In this document: positions 17,248-24,463 of the stretch, piece by piece
How the letters are laid out: the number at the start of each line of letters is the position of its first letter
Numbering within the stretch: the first letter of the stretch is position 1
From: DASXTW01 sp036505215
GTDB taxonomy: Bacteria > Actinomycetota > UBA4738
Assembly: GCA_036505215.1 (NCBI GenBank)
Contig: DASXTW010000147.1
Span: 1 to 40,625, forward strand
Length of the DNA: 40,625 nucleotides
Direction of reading: 5' to 3'
The notes under the pieces: generated by a model
Told to the model about the DNA's origin: nothing
Database searches by the model: none
What the model saw: only the letters and a program-made list of their open reading frames with translations
Made by a program: the position numbers and the translations under genes

Positions 17248-17644
17248 TCTGTGGTCCGAACGAGAGTTGGAAAAGCCAGCCGGGCCATGACCCGCTGCAT
17301 GAGTGCACCCTCGTCGAGGAGCCTGGAGGGCAGAAAGACAGCGTCGGGCACGTCGGTCTTGACTTGGGAACACGGACAGGCGTATGCAAGGGCATCCGAT
17401 GGTGGCTTGATTCGGAGTGAGTACGAGGTTTCGTCCACGGCGTCTTCGAGGGCGGGGGGCCAAAGGCGTTCTCCAGCCTCGAGGACGTCAGCGGGGGACC
17501 CGCTCACCCCGCCCAAAACTAGAGATGGTGACGGGGCGGTGACGGGGCGGTGACGGACCCTTCGGAGAGTTCTCCCGGCGCAAGGCGCAAGGCCTGCTGA
17601 GTCCAGTTGATCGGTCAAGTCCCAACGAGGAGGGTAAGGCGATC
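17248..17644. other. Intergenic region, 397 bp, possible gene relic and operator
   Basis: No supported gene. One plus frame from about 17290 to 17518 reads fairly protein-like (CTLVEEPGGQKDSVGHVGLD, then VRGFVHGVFEGGGPKAFSSL) but is broken by a TGA near 17420 and matches no family I know; it may be a relic. The direct-repeat operator candidate lies at 17528-17555. Confidence 0.35.
17528..17555 (+). promoter_or_regulatory. Three tandem GTGACG repeats with 11-bp period, candidate operator
   Basis: GTGACG starts at 17528, 17539 and 17550, giving 2.7 copies of the 11-mer GGTGACGGGGC. The last copy ends 89 bp before the GTG of the acidic-peptide gene. It shares hexamer and period with the sites of both heme-oxidase operons. 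Confidence 0.45.
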
Positions 17645-17839
17645 GTGAACCCACCAGAGACCGAACCCGGAAAGGCCTCCCAGGAAGATGACCTCGACCT
17701 CATCGAGGAGGATGACGAGGCCTTGGAAGCGGACACCTCCGAGGAGGCGACGAAGGAGGCCGAGCTGACCGAGGGGAAGCAGGAGCCAAGAGACGACACG
17801 GTGGAGTTCGAGGACGATGAGAGCGAGGTCGAGCCATGA
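17645..17839 (+). CDS. Small highly acidic protein
   Basis: GTG 17645 follows AGGAGGGTAAGG. The product has 64 residues, of which nearly half are Asp or Glu (EDDLDLIEEDDEALEAD and EFEDDESEVEP), with no Cys, His or Phe-rich core; it is probably disordered. Its TGA overlaps the ATG of the amidase gene (ATGA), so the two are translationally coupled. No family is recognised. An acidic partner made just before a basic, signal-less cell-wall hydrolase could act as its inhibitor or chaperone (inference). It could also be simply a leader that couples translation. Confidence 0.7.
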   Translation: MNPPETEPGKASQEDDLDLIEEDDEALEADTSEEATKEAELTEGKQEPRDDTVEFEDDESEVEP

Positions 17840-18633
17840 GTGAACTCCCTCTCGCCTGGATGGCGGCAGCCTTCCGTAAGAACGGCCTTCAGGTGCGTGA
17901 GGTCAAAGGTTGGAAAAGCCGAGGTCGGCAGAACGCGTTCGCTCCACGGGGAGTGGTGTTCCACCACACCGCTTCAAACCGCAACTCCGGCGCCGATCCG
18001 TCGCTGGCAATATGTGTGCACGGCAGGTCTGATCTGCCAGGGCCCCTCTGCAATGTCCTCGTTGGGCGTGACGGGACCGTGTACGTAATCGCTGCGGGTC
18101 GAGCGAACCATGCCGGTCTCGGCGGGCCATGGCGAAACATTCCCAAAGACTCGGGCAATGCCTACCTCGCCGGCGTCGAGGTCGAGAACAATGGTGTCGG
18201 CGAACCCTGGCCGGAGCAGCAGCTTCGGGCTTGCGCGCTCGTGTTCGCGACCCTCCTGGTGGGCATGCGCCGAAATGAGTCGTGGCTGTGTGGACACAAG
18301 GAGTGGGCTCCCACGCGGAAGATCGACCCCGGCAAGCTGGTCATGGCCGATTACCGGCGCCGAGTTCGCGAGGCCATCCGGGAATTGGCCGCGCGGGAGG
18401 AGGACAAGGGCACGAAGGGCGAGAAGGCGAGGCCTCGGACGAAGCCCGAGCAGAAGGGCCCGGGACAGCCTCCGTCGGCCGGTTCCGGCGTCTATGTCGT
18501 GGAGGCGGGGGACACCTTGTGGGGGATCGCCCGGCAGCACGGCATGAAGGTAGACCAATTGAAGCGGCTGAATGGGCTCAAGAAGGACCTGATCCACCCG
18601 GGCGATCGACTGAAGGTGGCGTCGGGCCAGTAG
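17836..18633 (+). CDS. N-acetylmuramoyl-L-alanine amidase (Amidase_2) with C-terminal LysM
   Basis: The product has 265 residues. The Amidase_2/PGRP zinc site is complete: His43/His44 in GVVFHHTASN, His154 in LCGHKEWAP and Asp164 in RKIDPGK. Residues about 50-150 fit the family core (SDLPGPLCNVLVGRDGTVYV, AGVEVENNGVGEPW). A Lys/Pro-rich linker (about 185-215) leads to one LysM domain (YVVEAGDTLWGIARQHG ... GLKKDLIHPGDRLKV), which binds peptidoglycan glycans. There is no signal peptide, as in phage endolysins, so it needs a holin, cell lysis or an unusual export route to reach its substrate. ATG 17836 overlaps the stop of the acidic-peptide gene. Confidence 0.93.
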   Translation: MSELPLAWMAAAFRKNGLQVREVKGWKSRGRQNAFAPRGVVFHHTASNRNSGADPSLAICVHGRSDLPGPLCNVLVGRDGTVYVIAAGRANHAGLGGPWRNIPKDSGNAYLAGVEVENNGVGEPWPEQQLRACALVFATLLVGMRRNESWLCGHKEWAPTRKIDPGKLVMADYRRRVREAIRELAAREEDKGTKGEKARPRTKPEQKGPGQPPSAGSGVYVVEAGDTLWGIARQHGMKVDQLKRLNGLKKDLIHPGDRLKVASGQ

Positions 18634-18638
18634 CGTCG

Positions 18639-19784
18639 CTACCCTGCTCGCTCGAGCCTCGCCCGAAGGCCGACCGCGAACCGCTTCATGTCGCGGCGGC
18701 TCTCACCCTCGTAGGCCAGAATCTCTTCGCCATCCAGGTAGGTGGCGAGGCGCTCGAAGAGTTGGCCGCGTGTGGCAGCCTTCCCGGGCGAGGCCAGGTA
18801 CTCGAGGCGGGCGCGGTCCCCCACCAGGATCCGCCGAGAACGGAATTGCGCCTCGAGCGCATCGAGCTCCCAGAGCAGATTCTCGGTCGGCTCCGAAACA
18901 TCGACGACAATGGCCGATGAATCGGCGGCAAGCCGCCGCACCACCGGCTGCCAGATCTCGGAGGCCACCCGAACCACGACAAGTCGCGCCCCCAGGATCC
19001 TCCTGCTTCGCCGGGCCACTGAGCGTACGGTGCCCTCGATCTGCTGCGGCGTCCGGATCTCTCTTGCCTTCGACCGCTCTGCTTTGCGGACCGCTCTATA
19101 GGAACTCCAAGAGAAGAGGGTCGCCGCCCCGAAGAACGCCGCGACGAGCAAGACGAACGCGAGCACCAGGGCACCCACGACAAGAACGGCGACGAACGAA
19201 CCGATCAGATTCCCCATGGTCTCGGCGAAACTCTTGCCTTCAGGCGCCATCTGATCGAATGCGTCTCGCAGGAAGTCCTTGAAGCCTCCCCCGAAGATCC
19301 AGAGAGCGGCGCCGGCCATGATGGCCACGCCGATCAAGCCCCCGAATCCGGCAAGTCGCCTCGTTCGCCTCGACACGCCCACCGGGGCCACGTGCAGGTC
19401 ATCCAGCGTGACCAAACGCCAGGTCCGTCCGACGGCGCGAGCTACGGCGAAGCTGACCACGTGGGTTGCGCCCACAAATCCGAAGCGACGGAGGAAGAGG
19501 ACCAACCTCCGTTTCCCCCGAATGAGCCTGAGACCGAAGAGGAGACCCACGACTGCGGCGGCCGTGGCCCCGACCAGCAGTCGCACCATGTCGGGCTCTA
19601 TGGTCGGCAGCTCCTGGTCGCCGGAGACGAGTGATGCGATCACGACCATCAGCACGAGGATGGGTATCGCCGAGGCCAGGAGCCCCGCGATGACCAGGAG
19701 GGCCCCCACGAGAGCGACGGTCCTTCGCCAGAGGCGCCGCAACGCGCGACGCTCGGGGTAGTCGAGGATGATGTGGGCCGGCAT
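18639..19784 (-). CDS. Polytopic membrane protein with TIR-like motifs split by membrane segments
   Basis: The product has 381 residues. Hydrophobic segments lie at about 22-53, 67-88, 144-165 and 191-224. Between the second and third is KRRLVLFLRRFGFVGATH (92-108), and after the fourth a soluble tail contains IWQPVVRRLAADSSAIVVDVS (277-297) and ENLLWELDAL (301-310). The pairing of a LFLRRFG strand with a late 'W..V..L...AIVVD.S ... LLWEL' element is seen in membrane proteins with predicted TIR-like or related nucleotide-binding domains. I see it as motif-level resemblance only, without a confirmed catalytic Glu. It converges on the amidase gene (5 bp between stops). The start ATG 19784 has only a weak ribosome site. 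Confidence 0.65.
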   Translation of the reverse strand: MPAHIILDYPERRALRRLWRRTVALVGALLVIAGLLASAIPILVLMVVIASLVSGDQELPTIEPDMVRLLVGATAAAVVGLLFGLRLIRGKRRLVLFLRRFGFVGATHVVSFAVARAVGRTWRLVTLDDLHVAPVGVSRRTRRLAGFGGLIGVAIMAGAALWIFGGGFKDFLRDAFDQMAPEGKSFAETMGNLIGSFVAVLVVGALVLAFVLLVAAFFGAATLFSWSSYRAVRKAERSKAREIRTPQQIEGTVRSVARRSRRILGARLVVVRVASEIWQPVVRRLAADSSAIVVDVSEPTENLLWELDALEAQFRSRRILVGDRARLEYLASPGKAATRGQLFERLATYLDGEEILAYEGESRRDMKRFAVGLRARLERAG

Positions 19785-19992
19785 CGTTCCGACCAGAGGA
19801 TTCAGCCAGTCCGGCGCTCAGTCAAGCCTCGACCACCGTGCCCGGGCCCGTGGCCTCATCTGATGTGATCCCCAGACGCTCCGGAGGCGGCACGGCGCCG
19901 CGATTGGTCCGTTGGGGTGGTGAATGGGAGGATTCGCTCAACTGGAGGCGCCTTCCTGACGGGAAGCGGCCCGGAGCGAAGAGGAGGGAACG

Positions 19993-20874
19993 ATGATCGG
20001 TTCGGGGGTCCTCGATCTCGTCATCGGCATGTTCTTCGTGTTCCTTGTGTTCGGCCTGGCGGTGTCCGGCGTGAACGAGGCGATCACCCGTGCACTCGAG
20101 TGGCGCTCGCGTCACCTGTGGCGGGCACTCCGGAAATTGCTCGATGGCAAGAGCGATGCGGTTGGGGATCAGCGACCGACCGTCACTGCCACTTCTGTCC
20201 AGAGCTGGACCGATCGCCTCTACGCCCACCCGCTCGTCCGTCAGCTGGAAGGGCGAGTGCCCACGAGTCGATCGCGGCTGTCTCGTATCCCCTCGACCGA
20301 CTTCGCCAGGGCGATGATCGATCTCGTGGCTCCAGACGGCGCGGGGGCGACCACGGTCGATCAATTGCGCAAAGGCGCAACCGAGCTTCCCGTATCCTCG
20401 CCGATCCGGGCGCCGCTCTTGGCGATCATCAGCGAGGCGGGGGACCGTTTGGATCATGCTCGCCAGGGGATCGAGGACTGGTTCAACGGCCGCATGGAAG
20501 CGCTCTCTCGTCGGTACAAGCGCAACACGAGGTGGCTCCTCGTAGTCGTCGGATTGGTCGTTGCGCTGGCATTCAACGTCGATGCCATAGGAGCCGCCGA
20601 ACGGCTCTACCGTGATGAGGCCCTACGGAACGCAGTAGCGCAGCAGGCGGCAAGCGTGGTCGACGCATGCAAGGGTTCGGCGAACGTAGCCTCCTGCACC
20701 AAGACCGAGGTCGGGAAGGTGGACAAGTCCATCCGTCTGCCGGTGGGATGGCCGGATCCGGATGGCGTCGGCCCACTGCAGCTGCTTGGGTGGCTGATCG
20801 CCGCGGTCGCCCTCGGCCAGGGCGCGCCGTTCTGGTTCGACCTGTTGCGCAAGGCGAGCAAGCTTCGGGGATGA
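19993..20874 (+). CDS. Conserved membrane protein of unknown function
   Basis: ATG 19993 follows GAGGAGGGAACG. The 293-residue protein has an N-terminal helix (LVIGMFFVFLVFGLAVSGVNEAI), a cytoplasmic domain (HPLVRQLEG, ARAMIDLVAP, DWFNGRMEALSRRYKRNTRW), a second helix (LLVVVGLVVALAFNVDAI), an external loop with two Cys (about 226 and 235) and a last helix ending GQGAPFWFDLLRKASKLRG. This architecture, with SG-NE near the start, W-(F)-x-RM-...-YKR before the second helix and GAPFWFDLL at the end, is that of a widespread uncharacterised family. Its TGA overlaps the ATG of the sulfotransferase gene. Confidence 0.8.
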   Translation: MIGSGVLDLVIGMFFVFLVFGLAVSGVNEAITRALEWRSRHLWRALRKLLDGKSDAVGDQRPTVTATSVQSWTDRLYAHPLVRQLEGRVPTSRSRLSRIPSTDFARAMIDLVAPDGAGATTVDQLRKGATELPVSSPIRAPLLAIISEAGDRLDHARQGIEDWFNGRMEALSRRYKRNTRWLLVVVGLVVALAFNVDAIGAAERLYRDEALRNAVAQQAASVVDACKGSANVASCTKTEVGKVDKSIRLPVGWPDPDGVGPLQLLGWLIAAVALGQGAPFWFDLLRKASKLRG

Positions 20875-21869
20875 GCTCTGAACGTAGAGAGCCCAAGGAG
20901 ACGTCGGGTTCCGCGGTTCTCGTGGTCGGCGGGCCTCGGACGGGGACGACGTGGGTGGCCGAGACGCTGAGCCACGCCAATGACGCGACCTGGATCAACG
21001 AGCCCGACAACGAATGGCCTGATGCGTTCGCGCTGAAGGCCAAGCTGCCCCTGGGCCGGTTCCCCGTCCTCGACGAACACGATCCCGATCCTCCCGAATA
21101 CCTCGAGCTGTGGGAGCGTGCGTTCTCCGGATTCCGGCAGAGCGGACCGCTCCTCGCTCTGGCCGATCGGCTGGAGAACTGGGACAAGACCAAGCGGGAC
21201 CTCTGGCGGGCGCTGTGCGACCACACCAATCCTCGAGTCACGCCCTGGCTCCGGGTGCTGGTCTCCCTGGCCCGTCCCCCATCGAAGCGAGTCCCCGCTC
21301 AGCTGGTTGTGGTGAAGTCGGTCCACGCTCCCCTCGCGCTCGAATGGGTGGCCTCACGGCTTCGGCCGCGGGTCCTGGTGGTTCTTCGCCACCCCTTGAA
21401 CACGATCGCCAGCTATCTGGGGTTCGGCTGGGGTGGTTGCTACCTGGACACCCACCCGAAGGTCCGCGAGCGCTTCGCCACCCGGTGGGGATTTCCGGAG
21501 CTGGAGGAAGATCGCTCGTTGGTGGCCGGGGTGACGTGGGAGATCAGTCTGTTCACCTCCGTCCTCCAGGCCGCGGTAGACGCCCATCCGGACTGGCTGG
21601 CCGTCTCCCACGAGTCTCTGTGCTCCGATCCCATCGATGGCTTCCGAAGGATTTACACGGATCTCGGCCTGGCCTGGACAGAGGACGCCGAGCGATTCGT
21701 CAGGCAGTCGAACCGTCCGGGAACCGGATATGAGACAGCCCGAGTTGCCGCCGACCAGCCCGATCGTTGGAAGCATCGGCTGACGAGCGAACAGATCCAG
21801 GAGATATGGTCCCTGTTGTCACAGGTCCGGATGCCGTGGATCGAGCGCCTCGCCCGTGATCTGGAGTGA
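20871..21869 (+). CDS. Sulfotransferase family protein
   Basis: ATG 20871 overlaps the upstream TGA (ATGA); the frame is open earlier but only through the neighbour. The protein of 332 residues shows the PAPS-binding 5'-phosphosulfate loop AVLVVGGPRTGTTWVAETL (residues 15-33) and the 3'-phosphate motif VLVVLRHPLNTIASYL (about 163-178). Then come LAVSHESLCSDP and a C-terminal RWKHRLTSEQIQEI segment typical of the family. It should transfer sulfate from PAPS to a hydroxyl or amine of a lipid, glycan or small molecule. No carbohydrate genes flank it, so the acceptor is open; coupling to a membrane protein hints at a membrane-located acceptor. Confidence 0.87.
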   Translation: MSSERREPKETSGSAVLVVGGPRTGTTWVAETLSHANDATWINEPDNEWPDAFALKAKLPLGRFPVLDEHDPDPPEYLELWERAFSGFRQSGPLLALADRLENWDKTKRDLWRALCDHTNPRVTPWLRVLVSLARPPSKRVPAQLVVVKSVHAPLALEWVASRLRPRVLVVLRHPLNTIASYLGFGWGGCYLDTHPKVRERFATRWGFPELEEDRSLVAGVTWEISLFTSVLQAAVDAHPDWLAVSHESLCSDPIDGFRRIYTDLGLAWTEDAERFVRQSNRPGTGYETARVAADQPDRWKHRLTSEQIQEIWSLLSQVRMPWIERLARDLE

Positions 21870-21900
21870 ACCCTGTGGGCGAGAGGCCTGCTGCCGCGCT

Positions 21901-23076
21901 CTAGGCGGAGGGCAGGACGAACTTGATCGTCGTTCCGTTGCCGGGCCGGCTCTCTGCCGTGATCTCGCCGCCATGGGCTTCGACGAGGCTCTTGGCGATG
22001 GCCAGGCCGAGGCCGGCGCCGCTCGAATCGGCTCCCTTCACGAAACGATCGAAGATGTGCGGGAGAAGCTCGGCCGGGATGCCCGATCCGGCGTCCGTCA
22101 CGGCAAAGGCCACTGCTCGACCGCCCGACTCGGAGTCGGCCGACGCCACCACGGACCCACCCGGTGGCGTGTGGCGCACCGCGTTCGAGAGCAGATTGGC
22201 CAGGACCTGGCCGATCCGGACGGCATCCACCTCCAGCGGGGGCAGCCCGGAGGCGACGCGCACCTCGAGTGATACCCCGACTGCCTCGGCCGGCCCTCGG
22301 AACGCGGACGCGGCATCATCGACCAGAGTTTCCGGCTCAACCGGCTCCCGGTGCAGCCGCAGCGCGCCCACCTCGGCCCTCGACAGAGTGTGCAGATCGT
22401 CCAAGAGGCGTGACATCACCCTGGTCTCCTCGAGCAGCGGCTCCAAGTGGGCCCGGTCGATCGGATACAGGCCGTCGAGCATTCCTTCGGCATTTCCCTG
22501 GATGACAGACAGGGGCGTGCGGAGCTCGTGCGCCAGGTCGGCGAGGAGGTTTCGCCGCTGCTCCTCGTGTGCGTGCAGGCGCTTCGTCATTGCGTTGAAC
22601 GAGCGGGCCAGGCGACGCATCTCTCGAGGGCCCTGCTCCTCCACGCGCGCCTCGTAGTCTCCGGCGGCCACGCGGTCCGCGGCCTCCATTAGAGCTCCCA
22701 CGGGCCGGGCGATCCGACGAACTGCGCGTCCTCCGGCGACCACCGCCACGATCAGGCCGAAACCGAGGATCACGGCCCCGGGGGCGAAGCCCCTGTGCTC
22801 GCCTCGCCCGAGGCCGGAGAACACCCCCACGGCCAGAGCGTTCGCCGCGAAGATGAGGCCGAAGAATCCCGCCACAACCAGGAACACCCTGCGGGCGAAG
22901 TGGCGCCGCATGCTCCCCCACGCCTGAGGCCCGGTCGGCGGGAAGGGCTCGTTCTCTGGCCACCAGGGAGGCCGGAACCCGGGGCCGCGTGCGCCCCTGT
23001 AGTCGCCATGGAACTTCGGCCCGCGCCAGCGCCCCCGGTCGCCGCCGGATGCCGGGCCTCCGTGGTCCTCAGGCAT
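21901..23076 (-). CDS. Two-component sensor histidine kinase, BaeS-like
   Basis: The protein has 391 residues. A Gly/Pro/Trp-rich N-terminal tail (1-55) precedes two membrane helices (about 62-86 and 99-117) with a very short external loop, so the signal is probably sensed in or at the membrane. HAMP spans about 117-170. The HisKA box is LLADLAHELRTPLSVIQGN with phospho-His183. The ATPase domain has the N box (VLANLLSNAVRHTPPGG), G1 (VTDAGSGIP), F (IFDRFVKG) and G2 (SSGAGLGLAI). ATG 23076 overlaps the response-regulator stop by 8 bp. It is the last gene of an operon with a small membrane protein and the regulator, arranged like many BaeSR/CseBC systems for envelope stress. Confidence 0.93.
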   Translation of the reverse strand: MPEDHGGPASGGDRGRWRGPKFHGDYRGARGPGFRPPWWPENEPFPPTGPQAWGSMRRHFARRVFLVVAGFFGLIFAANALAVGVFSGLGRGEHRGFAPGAVILGFGLIVAVVAGGRAVRRIARPVGALMEAADRVAAGDYEARVEEQGPREMRRLARSFNAMTKRLHAHEEQRRNLLADLAHELRTPLSVIQGNAEGMLDGLYPIDRAHLEPLLEETRVMSRLLDDLHTLSRAEVGALRLHREPVEPETLVDDAASAFRGPAEAVGVSLEVRVASGLPPLEVDAVRIGQVLANLLSNAVRHTPPGGSVVASADSESGGRAVAFAVTDAGSGIPAELLPHIFDRFVKGADSSGAGLGLAIAKSLVEAHGGEITAESRPGNGTTIKFVLPSA

Positions 23077-23752
23077 CGGCGAACCGGTAGCCCACGCCGT
23101 GGACTGTGAGCAGATATCTCGGCCGCCCGGACGTCGGCTCGATCTTCTTGCGGATGTTCTTCACATGGGCGTCGATGGCCCGCTCGAAGGATTCGAAGGC
23201 CACGCCGTGGATGGCGTCGAGGAGCTGGCCGCGGGTGAAGACACGGCCCGGCTCGCGGACCAGGGTGGCCAGCACCTGGAACTCGGTGGGCGTCAGATCG
23301 ACCGTCCGGCCGCCCACCGAAACGCGCAGGCGAGACATGTCTACCTCGACGTCGGCGACGCGAAGCACCTCGGGCGGACCTGCTCGGGCGGCCTCCGTGC
23401 GCCGGAGCACCGCCCGGACCCGAGCCACCAGCTCCTTCGGGCTGAACGGCTTGACCACGTAGTCGTCGGCGCCCAGCTCCAACCCCACGATCCGGTCAGT
23501 CTCGTCTCCACGCGCGGTGAGGATGACGATCGGGACGTTCGACGAGCGCCTCAGCTCGCGCGTCACGTCCAAGCCGTCCAGGCCCGGGAGCCCCAGGTCG
23601 AGCACGACGAGGTCGGGCTTCGTGCCCCGCGCGCTGGCCAGGGCGGCCTCCCCGTCGCCCGCCACGATCACCTCGAAGCCGGCGTGCTGCAGGTAGTCGC
23701 GAACGAGCCGGGCGATCTTCATCTCGTCCTCGACCACAAGGATCAGCTTCAC
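23069..23752 (-). CDS. OmpR/PhoB-family response regulator
   Basis: The product has 227 residues from GTG 23752, which follows GGGAGGCACAGC; the frame extends to 23800 without a ribosome site. The receiver domain starts KLILVVEDEMKIARLV with acidic Glu8/Asp9, phospho-Asp52 in LVVLDLGLPGLDG, Thr in IVILTARGDE and Lys in DDYVVKPFSP. The C-terminal winged helix is complete: VDLTPTEFQVLATLVREPGRVFTR, VDAHVKNIRKKIE (written here AIDAHVKNIRKKIE) and YLLTVHGVGYRF. It should be phosphorylated by the kinase encoded behind it and bind tandem repeats. A fitting site lies at 24280-24297 upstream of this operon. Confidence 0.95.
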   Translation of the reverse strand: MKLILVVEDEMKIARLVRDYLQHAGFEVIVAGDGEAALASARGTKPDLVVLDLGLPGLDGLDVTRELRRSSNVPIVILTARGDETDRIVGLELGADDYVVKPFSPKELVARVRAVLRRTEAARAGPPEVLRVADVEVDMSRLRVSVGGRTVDLTPTEFQVLATLVREPGRVFTRGQLLDAIHGVAFESFERAIDAHVKNIRKKIEPTSGRPRYLLTVHGVGYRFADA

Positions 23753-23833
23753 GCTGTGCCTCCCGTTCCGAAGCGTGACGAGGCGGCGAGGCGGAGGCAA
23801 GCGCCTCCGCCTCGCTCGGTCCGCGGCCGTCGT

Positions 23834-24226
23834 CTAGACCTTGGTGGGTTCACCGCCGGACCCTGGATGGTCGCCGGTCGCCTGTTCGTGCTGGCGGCGG
23901 TGCCACTCCTCGAATGGTTGGGGTCCGCCCTCCCCCCCCGGACCGGGGCCCCATCGGCCCGGACCGTGCGGATGGGCGTCCCGGCCGGCCCACCGCCGGC
24001 TCCAGAACGCGCCCCGAATCAGCAGGAACAACCCGATGAAGAACAGCGGGAACAAGAACAGCCCAAAGGGGAAGTACCCGTAACCCGGACCGACGCGAAC
24101 GACCTCGACCGCCCGCCCGGTCTGCTCCAGCCCGTGCGTCACCCCCGCGTTGTAGGAGGCCACCCCGATGATGACCCCTCCGAGGGTCACCAGGAGCGCC
24201 ACCCAGATCCACATCCACCGTCGCAT
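23834..24226 (-). CDS. Small membrane protein, first gene of the two-component operon
   Basis: ATG 24226 follows a perfect AAAGGAGGACC site; the frame continues to 25099 only as antisense to another gene. The product has 130 residues and two membrane helices: WMWIWVALLVTLGGVIIGVA with a short external YNAGVTHGLEQTG part, and FPFGLFLFPLFFIGLFLLIRGAF. A Gly/Pro/His-rich cytoplasmic tail (GRDAHPHGPGRWGPGPGGEG, EEWHRRQHEQ) resembles the tail of small actinobacterial membrane proteins that accompany envelope-stress two-component systems, and also the N-terminal tail of the kinase encoded here. It may be a sensor accessory or target of the system (inference). Confidence 0.85.
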   Translation of the reverse strand: MRRWMWIWVALLVTLGGVIIGVASYNAGVTHGLEQTGRAVEVVRVGPGYGYFPFGLFLFPLFFIGLFLLIRGAFWSRRWAGRDAHPHGPGRWGPGPGGEGGPQPFEEWHRRQHEQATGDHPGSGGEPTKV

Positions 24227-24279
24227 CTTGGTCCTCCTTTCGACGGCTCCTCCTCTACTGAGGCCATGGTGCGGTCGGG

Positions 24280-24297
24280 GTGTGAAGGATGTGTGAA
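24280..24297 (-). promoter_or_regulatory. Direct repeat TTCACAC-N4-TTCACAC, candidate response-regulator site
   Basis: On the plus strand GTGTGAA occurs at 24280-24286 and 24291-24297, an 11-bp period. In the direction of the two-component operon it reads TTCACAC twice and ends 54 bp before ATG 24226. The 11-bp tandem layout is what OmpR-family regulators bind, so autoregulation is likely. Confidence 0.55.
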
Positions 24298-24368
24298 TCT
24301 CCCGAGGAGGCTTCGGGAAGCTGCTGGGGCTCCAAGAACGCCGTCCTCGACGGGATTCCCAGCGATCC

Positions 24369-24390
24369 TTGGTCCTAGACCAAAGGACCA
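24369..24390. promoter_or_regulatory. Nested inverted repeats in the divergent promoter region
   Basis: TTGGTC-CTA-GACCAA (24369-24383) is a perfect 6-bp-arm palindrome. It overlaps a second inverted pair, TGGTCCT (24370-24376) with AGGACCA (24384-24390). It lies 74-95 bp upstream of the acidic secreted-protein gene and about 145 bp from the divergent operon. It could be a repressor operator or an RNA hairpin. Confidence 0.35.
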
Positions 24391-24463
24391 GGATTCGGTG
24401 GTTGGCCACACTTTTTCGGGTACGGGGCGAAGCTATTCGCCCTCGATTGACGATGTACTGATC

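Noticed and set aside
17528..17555. CRISPR-like or iteron array
   Set aside because: Only 2.7 copies of an 11-mer without spacers; better explained as a regulator site. No CRISPR array was seen anywhere in the window.
17142..17654. Minus-strand frame of 170 codons in the gap before the acidic-peptide gene
   Set aside because: Overlaps the end of the MBL gene in antisense and shows no family motif or ribosome site.
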